This document shows positions 24,811 through 33,871 of a DNA stretch of 34,973 nt, piece by piece. Position numbers and translations under genes: made by a program. Under the pieces are notes generated by a model. That model worked only from the letters and a program-made list of their open reading frames with translations. It was not told the origin of the DNA and did no database searches. Every line of letters begins with the position of its first letter. Positions within the stretch are counted from its first letter, which is position 1. The stretch comes from Enhygromyxa salina (lineage in GTDB: Bacteria > Myxococcota_A > Polyangia > Nannocystales > Nannocystaceae), in assembly GCF_002994635.1 (NCBI RefSeq), contig NZ_PVNL01000003.1, positions 1 to 34,973 on the forward strand, written 5' to 3'.

Positions 24811-25338
24811 GAGGGCAAGACTACTCCCGAGGCCGCGCCTGTGTCCGTCTCGACCGGCGGAAAGCGCCGAACGCCTGAGTGAGAACTACGTGGCGCGGGT
24901 CGGGCCGTTCGTTCTCACGAGGCGCGGTCGATGACCAGGGTCGCCAACGCTCGCTCCTCAACCGCAAAAAATGCAGCAGTTCCGCGGCTGAAATCCCTTT
25001 GAATGGGGGCGAGCAAACCTCTCCAGGAAACACGTCGCTCAGCCGCTCGGCGTCGCCACCACGAGCCCAGATCTCGGCTCGCACGGTTCATCTGGCCCAT
25101 GTCCAGCAGCGGCTCGGGGGTCAGCCTTGGCCGCGCGAAGACTCGGAGTCAGCGGGCAGACAGTTCAGCGTGCAACGCGCCATGCACGGAGCGCGAAGAA
25201 TGCGGCGGCGGTGCAGTGTACGCTCGGGTGCGCGCGCGGCACACGCTCGAGCAGGGAAAATAGTCTGCCCGCGCCCAGTCGCCGCCGTCAGACCTATTCC
25301 ATAGTACCCTTGGCGGCCGTCTGTGCCGGATTTGGCGA
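24811..25338. other. Long non-coding-looking stretch before the repeat array
   Basis: About 530 bases with no gene I can support. Several overlapping open frames exist on both strands (for example minus 24821-25084), but none has a recognisable domain, signal peptide or good ribosome-binding site. An imperfect inverted repeat of about 12 bp lies at 25255-25300 (GGAAAATAGTCTG against CAGACCTATTCC, with two indels). The left end must hold the promoter of the Cys-rich protein gene. Confidence 0.45.
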
Positions 25339-25350
25339 CTCGCGAGTCGC
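25335..25350. repeat. 16-bp perfect palindrome at the edge of the repeat array
   Basis: GCGACTCGCGAGTCGC reads identically on both strands. It lies where the periodic array to its right begins to be recognisable, and could be a dimeric protein site or a remnant unit boundary. A chance occurrence is unlikely but possible in GC-rich DNA. Confidence 0.5.
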
Positions 25351-26100
25351 ACCGTTCTGCCCCCGCCCCTCTCGCTTCCGAGTGTCGGCTTGTCGGCGAG
25401 AGGGCCCCGACCACTCACCGACGAGAGCCTAGCTGTCGGCGACGCCAGTTCACCCATTCCCGATCGAGTTCCCACTCGATCGGGACGCCACACGCCCCGA
25501 TCCGAGCGACTCCGATCTCGCAGATCGACGCTCACGCCCACTTCGCGCCAAGGATTGACTCGCCGTCGGCCGCGAGAGACCAAGATCGGGCGAGTGCATA
25601 CTCGATCGCGGGGGCGCGCAGCCATTTCCGACCAAACTCGAAGCAGCTCGGCGGCCTCGGCAGGCCCGATCGCACCAAGTCCCAAGTCGCTCGCGTCAGC
25701 GTGGACCCCTTTTCGGGGCCTACGACTCTCGCGGAGCTGCGGCCAACCGCCTCGACGCGAGTCGCTTCTCGGTCGGGAGAGCGGCAGACCCGTTCCGGAT
25801 CAGCTCCGCTCTCGATCGGGAGAGGGGCGGACCCCTTCCGGATCAGCTCCGTTCTCGATCGGCAGAGGATCGGACCCGCTCCGGAGCAACTCGACTCGTA
25901 TCGTGAGGATCCCCGGGCCCGTCCCGGACAACTCAGCTCTCAGCTCGCACGGGTCAAACCCCTCTCAGCACCAAATCAGCTCTCGATCGGGACCCGCCTG
26001 AGCGCGCGTCCAACAATCCGATTCTCGAACGAGACCCGCGTGACCGCGAGCCGCTCGTCTGTATTCTGGGTTGCGAGCGGCCCAACGCCCGCGAGCTCGA
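25339..26100. repeat. Degenerate tandem array with a 42-43 base period
   Basis: A CTCG-type anchor, often CTCGATCGGG, recurs at about 25475, 25517, 25559, 25601, 25637, 25690, 25728, 25768, 25811, 25854, 25895, 25939, 25982 and 26024. That is a mean step of about 42 bases, with steps between 36 and 53. In the best units (25767-25980) two further blocks keep register: GGACCC and CCGGATCAGCTC. The left limit (25339-25475) and right limit (after 26066) are uncertain. The period is not a strict multiple of three and the units differ by substitutions and small indels, so it does not encode a protein repeat. It ends roughly 80-110 bases before the start of the 293-aa gene. Confidence 0.65.
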
Positions 26101-26177
26101 GTCGCAACTTCATCCGCGCGATACGCGACTGGCGAGTTTTGGACCAAAACGGAGTGAGCTGATAGTCTCGCCTCGCT

Positions 26178-27059
26178 GTGAATGATTTCGATCTCTCGAT
26201 CTACTACCCGATTCCACTGCTCACGACGGAAGGCTACGTATCCCTGTGCAAGACGCTGCTTGGCGTGGACCTTGGGCAAGTGCCGCCGCAAGTGACGGCC
26301 ACCCGAAATGACCTCGCCGCGGTCCTTGCTGAGGTTGAGGCCGGGCTGGTCGCGCGAATCGACGAGGATCTCAGCACTCGCCGCGAGCAGGCGTTCGATT
26401 CGTTGGTGGATCGGGTCTGGCTCGAGCTGCGCGAGCGCCTGGAGTTCTACACGATCTATCAACACGATGGTGCGGCCATGTTCACTGAGGAAGATCGAGC
26501 CGGGCTCGAGCTCGACGAGCGAATCAGTCAGGCCCGCACGGCGGCCGAGATACGCGAGCGCATGTTCAGCGACGGAACTGACTTCCTGCGCGCCGTGTAC
26601 CCCCAGCAAGCCACACATATGGCCGCTCGGCTCGATTGGCTCGACACCAAAGACTTCGACGGCGAGACCCTCGCTACCCTGGTGGGTGACGAGCTGGCGA
26701 CCCTGCTAAAGACCTGTCAAGCCCGCTATGAGGCCATGGTCAGCGGACGGAGCTCGCGGGACGGCAAGTCCAGCGCGGATCTCCGAGAGCTCCGCAATCG
26801 CCTGCGCCGTCAGCTGTACGCGTACTGTGGCGGAGTCGGCACGATGTACGACTTCAAGAAGCCCGAGACCGCGAAGATCGTGGAGGTGGCGTTGCGGCCG
26901 ATCCTGGTGATGCGCGCGCAGGCGCGACGCAAGCCTGGTGCTCCCGGAGTTGACGGCGAAGTCGTCGCCGACGGCGAGGCCGATCTCAGTGAAGTCGAAG
27001 CGTCGCCCGAGCCTGCCGCCGACGTTGAAGTGACCGAAGACCTGCCCGCCGAGGGCTAG
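26178..27059 (+). CDS. Unrecognised 293-aa protein with an acidic tail
   Basis: The product starts with a GTG at 26178. Its composition and codon use are those of a real gene, unlike the sequence upstream. Most of the chain (about residues 15-240) looks alpha-helical, with charged repeats such as LRERLEFYTIYQHDG, ERISQARTAAEIRERMFSDG and ADLRELRNRLRRQLYAYCGG. The last ~45 residues are acidic and Ala/Pro-rich (DGEADLSEVEASPEPAADVE) and probably disordered. There is no signal peptide or membrane segment. I recognise no family and assign no function. It stands between the periodic array and the Rhs gene, and is followed by a hairpin at 27093-27121. Confidence 0.7.
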   Translation: MNDFDLSIYYPIPLLTTEGYVSLCKTLLGVDLGQVPPQVTATRNDLAAVLAEVEAGLVARIDEDLSTRREQAFDSLVDRVWLELRERLEFYTIYQHDGAAMFTEEDRAGLELDERISQARTAAEIRERMFSDGTDFLRAVYPQQATHMAARLDWLDTKDFDGETLATLVGDELATLLKTCQARYEAMVSGRSSRDGKSSADLRELRNRLRRQLYAYCGGVGTMYDFKKPETAKIVEVALRPILVMRAQARRKPGAPGVDGEVVADGEADLSEVEASPEPAADVEVTEDLPAEG

Positions 27060-27092
27060 CCGCGGCGCTCTCCGCCTGTAGCTGCGCGGCAA

Positions 27093-27121
27093 CATCAGCG
27101 CGTGACAGCAACGCGCTGATG
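27093..27121. promoter_or_regulatory. Perfect 11-bp hairpin at the start of the Rhs gene
   Basis: CATCAGCGCGT (27093-27103) and ACGCGCTGATG (27111-27121) are exact inverted repeats around a 7-base loop. The first possible Rhs start codon (27119-27121) forms the end of the stem. There is no T run, so it is not a classical terminator. It could be a dimeric operator, an mRNA hairpin that limits Rhs translation, or a weak stop for the upstream gene. Confidence 0.55.
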
Positions 27122-30100
27122 CTGGCATGGTCCAGCATGGCCACGCCCAACTCTGCCCGCCCTCAGCATCGCGCTGTTGCGCTGTTGATGCTGCTGACCG
27201 TCGCGGTGTGGCTATCCATCGCTCCCCAAGCCCGCGCGACGCCACTCGCGGGCTCTCTGCTGCAACACACCCTGCTCGCAGGTCTCAACGCAGGCGCCCC
27301 TTCACCCCAGCGCACGGCGTCGTCGCCGGTCGGCACGCTACCTGGCAGCTTCGTCGTCGATGATCGCGGCGCTGCCCGCTACTCGATCCCGCTCGACCTC
27401 CCGCCAGCCGCCCGCGGACTCGAGCCCGCGCTGTCGCTCGAGTACGACAGCCAGCTCGGTGACGGACCGCTCGGCGTCGGCTGGGCACTGGGCGGCGGCA
27501 ACTCGGCGATCACCCGCTGCGGCCACACGCTCGCGGAGGACGGCGAGCTCGCGCCCGTGCGCATGACCAGCGACGACGCGCTGTGCCTCGACGGCCAGCG
27601 CTTGATGCTCGTCGACGGGGCGCCATTCGAGATCGGCGCGACCTACCGGCCCAAGCGCGACGACTTCTCTCGCGTGCGCGTCGTCGCCCAGGTCGACGCG
27701 GACGGCTCGAACACCTGCCATGGTGGGTATGGGTTCGAGGTGCGTCGGCGCGATGGCACGATCGCAACGTACGGGTGCCGCCGCGACGCGACCGTGACTA
27801 CGCACCTCGGCGCCAGAACTTGGTCGCTGGCGCAGCTGCGTGGTCGCTTTGGCAACGCCGTCAATTACCACTATCGCTACGAGACCACCCCGGTGCTCGG
27901 CCCGAATGCGCAGATCATTGGCGAGGCCGACGTCGAGCACTATCTCAGCACGATCGACTACGGCGCACACCTGGGCCTGCACACCAGCACCCGCCACGTG
28001 CGGCTGGACTGGGAGACACGGCCGGATCCCTCGCAGGGCTATAGCCTTGGCGCGCCGCAGCGGCAGTCGTCGCGCCTTGCGAGGGTCACCAGCTTCGCGG
28101 CCAACGGGCTGGCGTATCGCTATCAGCTGACCTACGCGAACCCGAGCATCACCGGGCGCAGCCTGCTCCAGGCCGTTCAGCAGTGCGACGCCAAGCAGGT
28201 CTGCAAGCCTGCGACGCGGTTCGAGTGGGAGCCCGGAGAGCACGGGTTCGAGCCCACGCCCGGCGAGGTCAACTTCGCCGAGCGGGCCTTCTTTCCGTTC
28301 ATGCTGTTCCCCAACAATGAGCAGTATGTGGTCGATCCGTTCGCGGAGCTCATGACCCTGCTCGACGCCAACGGCGACGGGCGCACGGACATGTTCTTGT
28401 CGGCGGGCGACGGCACGTCCAACCTCCCCGAGCATCGCGGCTGGGAGACCTGGACCTCGCAGCCGGGCGCGCACGGACAGGACTTCGAGTACTGCGGATC
28501 CACGCGGCCCAACTTTCAGCAGTGCGCGGCCGACGGGCACTATCTCGTCTACGAGAGCGAGCGCAGCGGCTTGCTGGCGCTGGGCTCCCACGCCAGCAAC
28601 GGCCCGGCGGTGCCGCCGATGTTCGCGACGGACCATGACGGCGACGGCCGCGACGACGTTTATGCGCTCGGTGACAATGTGCCGATCCCGGGTTTGCCTC
28701 CGGCGGGTCGCAGCTTCTTCATCGCCCGCAGCCTGCCCGAGGGCGGCGTCGACCAATTCGAGTTCGACCCGGGCGCCGGGCTGATCTGGCTGTTCAGCGG
28801 CGCGGATCAGACTGGCGATGGCCTCGGCGATCTCCTGTTTTGTGCTGGCGACGCCGACCTCGAGGAGCCCGAGCTCGGCACCGGGCGCTGGTTGTTCGCG
28901 CCCAACGTCCCGGGCGTCGGGTTCAACGCCAACGCCGTCTACGACACTGGCCTGGTCTGCTCGAGCTACGACAAGCTGCTGCATCTCGATCACGACGGCG
29001 ACGGCCTGGCCTCGCTGTTGGTGATCCCGGCCTGGGACGCCGCCCAACACAAACGGATCCCCTCGAAGGAGTGGTCCGACTACGCGGCGCTCGAGCTCGA
29101 TCCCCACGCCGACTGGGCCGGCTCGCTCGCGCCGACCGGGCTCCCGCCAGACCTCGCCCAGCGCTGGCGGGCGAGCCTCGCGGGCCACTACAACAACTCC
29201 GATATTGACGACGACTTTCCGCGATCGAACCAGGGCTTTGGCGTTGACCGGGTCCTGGACCTCAACGACGACGGCCTGCAGGACATTCTGCGCTATGAGC
29301 TGCACGGCGGCGACGGGCCCGATCAGCTCGAGCTGATCTACGACACGATCGTCGTCGATGATCCCCCGTTGCCGGAGTGGGGCGGCGTTCGGATCTGGCT
29401 CAACACTGGCGCCGGGTTTGTCGACGGCGGCTGGTTGATGCAGTCGGAGGTCGAGGGCAATCGATCATTCGCGCGCTACCTGGCCTCGGGGGTGCTCGAT
29501 TATGACGGCGACGGGGTGCTCGACTACCTCACGCCGGTCGACGATCCAGACGCCAGTGACTGGGCCTGGACTGTGTGGATCAGCAACGGCGACGGCAGCT
29601 TCGACGAGCTGCCGGTCTCGCTCGATCTGATGCTCAGCGACATCTACACGAGCCCGCGGGCCAGCACCGCGTTTGATCTGACCGGCGACGGTCTCCACGA
29701 CGTCGGCGTATTCACGTCGCTTCGCTGGTCGCTGCGTGAGCGCGTGGGCGAGGTGCCCGACAAGCTCGTGCGGATCGAGAACGGACTCGGCGCCTGGATC
29801 GACGTCAGCTACCGCTCGATCACCGACTACGACGCGCCAAGTCCGATCTACGCGCTGGATCTGGACAGCTGCGCGTACCCGCGGCGCTGCGAGCGAGACC
29901 CGCGGATCGTCGTGGACGCCCACCGGCTCGACAGCGGCGGTCAGCTGGTGCCGCGCCGCTTCGAGCACCGCTATGGAATGGCCCGCAGCGATCGTGAGGG
30001 CCGGCGCGGCCTTGGCTTCGTCTCGCACGAGACGATTGAGTACGACGAGGATCATCAGCCGATCTACCGACGCCGCGTCGGCTACAGCCACACCTACGCG

Positions 30101-33100
30101 CCCGAGCTCCGCGACTTTCCCTATACCGGGATCCCCGCGACGATCACCGAGGATCAGCGCGACGCACAGACTGGCCAGCACCTTGTCACGCACATCAAGC
30201 GCATCTTCGACTATGTCGAGACCGAGCCCGGCTATCACCCCTACGTCTCACAGCAGATTGCGCGCAGCTACGAGCTGGAGACCTGCGCCGACACCTTTTG
30301 TGAGGTCGACGAACTCGACGAGGACCAGCGGATCAGCGACGTCGTCGACACGATCTTCGAGCTCGACGACTACGCCAACCCAACCTTGTGGACGACCTCG
30401 ATCGACGCGGGCGACAAGACGCTCACCTATCGGCACGAGCAGGGCCACATCAATGACGGCGACTCATGGTTGCTCGGCCTGCCGATCTTCGAGCGCACCT
30501 ATTTTGTCGAGCTCGGCCAGACCACCCGCGAGCGCGAGTGGATCGCCAGCTACGATCCAGACACCGGGGCGCTGCAGACCCACACGCTCGAGCCGACCCG
30601 GCCCGAGCTGTTCTTGCACACGACCCGCAGCTACGACGCTCACGGCAATCTGGTCAGTCAGACCGCGACTGACTTCGCGGGTGAGCAGCGCAGCAGCACG
30701 GTGAGCTACGACGACGAGGGCGTGTTTCCAGTCCAAGGCGTCGACGCGCTCGGGCACAGCTCCGAGCTGCGCTGGGATCCCGGCTTGGGTGTGGTGATCG
30801 AGGCGAGGGATCCCAACGGCCTGCGCAAGGTCGCCGACTACGACGGGCTTGGCCACGTCACGGGCTTGCGCAGCTTCGCCGGTCAGGTCCCGCGCGGCGA
30901 CGACACCACATTCAGCTATCAAATGCTGGGGCCGAACTTCAACAACGCGGTGCTGGAGATCCGGCAGGAGACCGCGGGTCACGGCTACGACGTCGCTCAC
31001 TATGATCGGTTGGGTCGCGTGATCAAGACCCGCAGCCCCGGGCACGACGGCGTCGCGCGTGATGTGACGACCCGCTATGACCGCCTGGGCCGGGTGACGC
31101 ACGTCAGTCTGCCGACGATCTACGGGCTGCCGCCCGACGGCCATGATCGCTACGAGTACGACTTTGCGGACCGGCTGATCCGCCACCGGTTGCCCGACGA
31201 CGTCAGCGAGTCGTGGCTGCACCACGGGCTCGAATTGGTGCACATCGACACGGGCGGAATGATCGAGGTCACCCGCCGGGATCTGGCTGGCCGCGTGGTC
31301 CAGAGCGTGCGCGCGCTCGGGACTCCCGACGAGGAGCAGCTGTGTTTCGACTACGGCGGCTGGGAGCTGACCACGCACGTCCGGCCCGACTGCGTGGGTC
31401 GGGCGGCGTTGAGCGTGGATCAGGGCGAAGCACCGCCGACGATCAAGCGCTTCGTCCACGATGATCTCGGCCGGCTGATCTCCAGCCACGACCCCAGCGA
31501 AGGTCTGCGCAGCTACTTCTACAATGGTCACGGCGAGCTCGCGCGCTACGTCGACGGTAACGACAACGAGGTCGCGCTGGAGCGCGACGCGCTCGGTCGC
31601 GTCATCATGCGCAGCGACGTCGACGGTTTGACCACCTGGAGCTTCGACCAGGACTTCATCGGTGAACTCGACGCCAGCCTGAGCCCCGACGGTCACGAGC
31701 AGCTGCTCGCGTACGATGACTTTGGCCGGCTCGAGACGCTCACCAAGGTGATTGCGGGTGAGAGCTTCGAGCTTGGTTTCGCGTATGACGATGTTGATCG
31801 CCTCGCGGAGATCCACTACCCGCACAGCGATCTGCTGCCGTCGTTTTGGGTCCGCAACGCGTACACCAACCATGGCCAGCTGCGCGAGGTTCGAAGCGGA
31901 CCGACCGACGCGCTGCTGTGGCGAGTGGATGATGTCGACGCGCTCGATCGCGTGACGGTGGAGCAGTTCGGCAACGGGACCACCACGCAGCGCAGCTATG
32001 ATCCGCTGCGTCCGTTCACCCAGACGATCGAGACCAACTCGGAGCTGGGCGGCGCGCTGCAGTCGCTCGCGTACACATGGAACCACGACGGCACGCTCGA
32101 GCGCCGCGAGGATCTGCTCCACGCCCAGCACGAGGCGTTCGAATACGACTTTCTGCACCGCGTCGCTGCCGTCCACACGGGCAACGGTCAGCAGAGTCAT
32201 GATCGACACTTTGCCTACGACAGTCTGGGCAATCTGGTGTTCGCCACTGATCGGGGCGAGTACGAGTATGACAGCAATGGCCGACTCGCGGTCGCCGACG
32301 CGAGCGGTCACGAGTGGGACGGCAACGGCAACCTGCTCGCCCGCACGGGCGCACGCGCGATCACGCTGAGCTACACCGCATTCGACAAGCCGGCCGAACT
32401 CGAGACCCAGGCGGGGGCGAGCAGCTTCGAGTACGACGCCGATCAAGAGCGGGTCTATCGCTACAGCGAAGCCGACGCGCGCGAGAGCGTCTACGTCACC
32501 GAGCTGTACCAGCGCCACCGCGACACGCTCGGCGGCGAGACTCAGCACCACTACTACGTGCCCGGGCTCGAGCGGATCGTCGCCACCGTCGTCGACACTG
32601 ACGACGGGCTCACCGCCACCCGAGCCACGCACTACCTGCACACGGATCACCTGGGATCGACGGACGTCGTCAGCGACGAGCTCGGCGTCGTGGAGCAGCG
32701 CATGTCCTTCGACGTGTGGGGCAAGCGACGCGACGCCGAAGACTGGAGCTTGCCCGACGAACTCGCGGAGCTCGGCGCCGTCAACCTCGGGTACACCGGG
32801 CACGAGGCGCAGGAAGACGGTGGCCTGCTCAACATGGGCGGGCGGATGTACGACCCGCAGCTCGGGCGGATGGCCAGCGCGGATCCCTTTGTGGTCGCGC
32901 CCAACAGCGCGCAAGGGTGGAACCGCTACGCCTACGTGCTGAATCAGCCGCTCTCGCTCACGGATCCGACCGGCTTCGAACCGACGGGCGCGCCACCGGA
33001 GGCCGGCGGCGATCCGCAATCAGGTAGCGGTGATCCCCCGCGCGGAGCGAGCGGCATGGTCGGCGTCAGCCAGACCAACCAGGCCCCGACCAGCGGCAAC

Positions 33101-33871
33101 CGCACCACGCACGGCGGCACGTCGGAGCCGCGCGCCAACCAAGGCGCGGGCGAGCAAGGACCCGGCGCGCCCGGCAAGCCACCGCGGGTCGACGGCCTCC
33201 CCAGCGGACCGACCGTCTCCGGGCTGATCGCGGGGTACATGCTCGATGGCCTCAAGGCGCTGAATCCGGGGACCGGGGTGAGCAAGCCGCACACCCTCGA
33301 GGGCTTCACCGACGCGATGCTGCCGCACGAAGGGCCCTCGCAGGAGCGACGCCGCCTGAACGTGTCGGCCGAGACTGCCGACCGGGTCTCGCAGACGATG
33401 CAGGACCCGCCGACCTACGTCGTGATCTCGATCGAGATGACGCTGTTCTTCATCGGCGGGGACGCTGAGGCGGTGGGGGCGCTGATCGAGGGCGGTGTCG
33501 AGATCGTCGCACGACGTGGAGGCAAGGAGGCGCTACCTCTCGTCGCCGGTGTTCTAAAGAAAAAGAAGAAAAACGCAGCGACGAGTACCGCTGGCGGTAA
33601 AGTCTATCGCGTGCCAGGAGAGAAGACCCCTAGCGGAAAACCCTACATCGGGCGCACCAAACAGAAAAATCCTGGGAAACGCGGTCGCAGGGACGGCCGA
33701 GATCGGCGTGGTGCCGATGTGATCGACAGCTATGACCCAAGTGACACTGTCGCGGGTCGGCGCGCTGAACAAAACGCTATCAACCGTGAGGGCGGAGTGA
33801 ATGATCTTGACAACAAGCGGAACGAAATTCGCCCTTCGAAGTGGAGCGAGAATGACATCCTTCCCCCCTGA
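27119..33871 (+). CDS. Sec-exported SpvB/FG-GAP/Rhs polymorphic toxin with a GIY-YIG (URI-fold) nuclease-like tip
   Basis: The 2250-aa product has a signal peptide (cleavage near ARA, residue 40). An SpvB-like N-terminal region follows (about 65-330: LSLEYDSQLGDGPLGVGWAL, CLDGQRLMLV). FG-GAP/VCBS-like repeats (about 410-865) read DANGDGRTD, DHDGDGRDD and DLTGDGLHD. A TcdB middle-like part starts near 887, and many YD/Rhs repeats (about 1160-1800) read YDRLGRV and DDLGRL. The Rhs core (about 1840-1955) has HLGSTDVV, GGRMYDPQLGRMASADPF and NRYAYVLNQPLSLTDPTG. The variable tip has a Lys run and then KVYRVPG with PYIGRT (Y2163; Y2176, G2178, R2179), AEQNAI (E2217) and NDLDNKRNEI. This matches GIY-YIG toxin tips, so DNA cleavage in rival cells is inferred. 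There is no PAAR domain. The start may instead be the ATG at 27137, outside the hairpin. Confidence 0.88.
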   Translation: MLAWSSMATPNSARPQHRAVALLMLLTVAVWLSIAPQARATPLAGSLLQHTLLAGLNAGAPSPQRTASSPVGTLPGSFVVDDRGAARYSIPLDLPPAARGLEPALSLEYDSQLGDGPLGVGWALGGGNSAITRCGHTLAEDGELAPVRMTSDDALCLDGQRLMLVDGAPFEIGATYRPKRDDFSRVRVVAQVDADGSNTCHGGYGFEVRRRDGTIATYGCRRDATVTTHLGARTWSLAQLRGRFGNAVNYHYRYETTPVLGPNAQIIGEADVEHYLSTIDYGAHLGLHTSTRHVRLDWETRPDPSQGYSLGAPQRQSSRLARVTSFAANGLAYRYQLTYANPSITGRSLLQAVQQCDAKQVCKPATRFEWEPGEHGFEPTPGEVNFAERAFFPFMLFPNNEQYVVDPFAELMTLLDANGDGRTDMFLSAGDGTSNLPEHRGWETWTSQPGAHGQDFEYCGSTRPNFQQCAADGHYLVYESERSGLLALGSHASNGPAVPPMFATDHDGDGRDDVYALGDNVPIPGLPPAGRSFFIARSLPEGGVDQFEFDPGAGLIWLFSGADQTGDGLGDLLFCAGDADLEEPELGTGRWLFAPNVPGVGFNANAVYDTGLVCSSYDKLLHLDHDGDGLASLLVIPAWDAAQHKRIPSKEWSDYAALELDPHADWAGSLAPTGLPPDLAQRWRASLAGHYNNSDIDDDFPRSNQGFGVDRVLDLNDDGLQDILRYELHGGDGPDQLELIYDTIVVDDPPLPEWGGVRIWLNTGAGFVDGGWLMQSEVEGNRSFARYLASGVLDYDGDGVLDYLTPVDDPDASDWAWTVWISNGDGSFDELPVSLDLMLSDIYTSPRASTAFDLTGDGLHDVGVFTSLRWSLRERVGEVPDKLVRIENGLGAWIDVSYRSITDYDAPSPIYALDLDSCAYPRRCERDPRIVVDAHRLDSGGQLVPRRFEHRYGMARSDREGRRGLGFVSHETIEYDEDHQPIYRRRVGYSHTYAPELRDFPYTGIPATITEDQRDAQTGQHLVTHIKRIFDYVETEPGYHPYVSQQIARSYELETCADTFCEVDELDEDQRISDVVDTIFELDDYANPTLWTTSIDAGDKTLTYRHEQGHINDGDSWLLGLPIFERTYFVELGQTTREREWIASYDPDTGALQTHTLEPTRPELFLHTTRSYDAHGNLVSQTATDFAGEQRSSTVSYDDEGVFPVQGVDALGHSSELRWDPGLGVVIEARDPNGLRKVADYDGLGHVTGLRSFAGQVPRGDDTTFSYQMLGPNFNNAVLEIRQETAGHGYDVAHYDRLGRVIKTRSPGHDGVARDVTTRYDRLGRVTHVSLPTIYGLPPDGHDRYEYDFADRLIRHRLPDDVSESWLHHGLELVHIDTGGMIEVTRRDLAGRVVQSVRALGTPDEEQLCFDYGGWELTTHVRPDCVGRAALSVDQGEAPPTIKRFVHDDLGRLISSHDPSEGLRSYFYNGHGELARYVDGNDNEVALERDALGRVIMRSDVDGLTTWSFDQDFIGELDASLSPDGHEQLLAYDDFGRLETLTKVIAGESFELGFAYDDVDRLAEIHYPHSDLLPSFWVRNAYTNHGQLREVRSGPTDALLWRVDDVDALDRVTVEQFGNGTTTQRSYDPLRPFTQTIETNSELGGALQSLAYTWNHDGTLERREDLLHAQHEAFEYDFLHRVAAVHTGNGQQSHDRHFAYDSLGNLVFATDRGEYEYDSNGRLAVADASGHEWDGNGNLLARTGARAITLSYTAFDKPAELETQAGASSFEYDADQERVYRYSEADARESVYVTELYQRHRDTLGGETQHHYYVPGLERIVATVVDTDDGLTATRATHYLHTDHLGSTDVVSDELGVVEQRMSFDVWGKRRDAEDWSLPDELAELGAVNLGYTGHEAQEDGGLLNMGGRMYDPQLGRMASADPFVVAPNSAQGWNRYAYVLNQPLSLTDPTGFEPTGAPPEAGGDPQSGSGDPPRGASGMVGVSQTNQAPTSGNRTTHGGTSEPRANQGAGEQGPGAPGKPPRVDGLPSGPTVSGLIAGYMLDGLKALNPGTGVSKPHTLEGFTDAMLPHEGPSQERRRLNVSAETADRVSQTMQDPPTYVVISIEMTLFFIGGDAEAVGALIEGGVEIVARRGGKEALPLVAGVLKKKKKNAATSTAGGKVYRVPGEKTPSGKPYIGRTKQKNPGKRGRRDGRDRRGADVIDSYDPSDTVAGRRAEQNAINREGGVNDLDNKRNEIRPSKWSENDILPP

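Noticed and set aside
24821..25084. Minus-strand frame of 87 codons, possible small gene or transposase fragment
   Set aside because: No family recognised, no ribosome-binding site, and overlapping frames on both strands look equally plausible; left as unassigned sequence.
25475..26045. Possible CRISPR array
   Set aside because: A CRISPR array has near-identical repeats and unrelated spacers of constant length. Here the whole unit is degenerate and similar across its length, and no cas gene is present.
25323..26162. Plus-strand frame of 279 codons in the array region
   Set aside because: Its sequence is low in information, Arg/Ser/Pro-rich and follows the non-triplet 42-43-base array. No domain, signal or ribosome-binding site was found.
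30464..33019. Very long open frame on the minus strand (about 850 codons) opposite the Rhs gene
   Set aside because: It mirrors the codon pattern of the strongly supported Rhs gene, has no recognisable domain, and is expected in very GC-rich coding DNA. The same applies to the ~647-codon minus frame at 2325-4268 opposite the beta-propeller gene.
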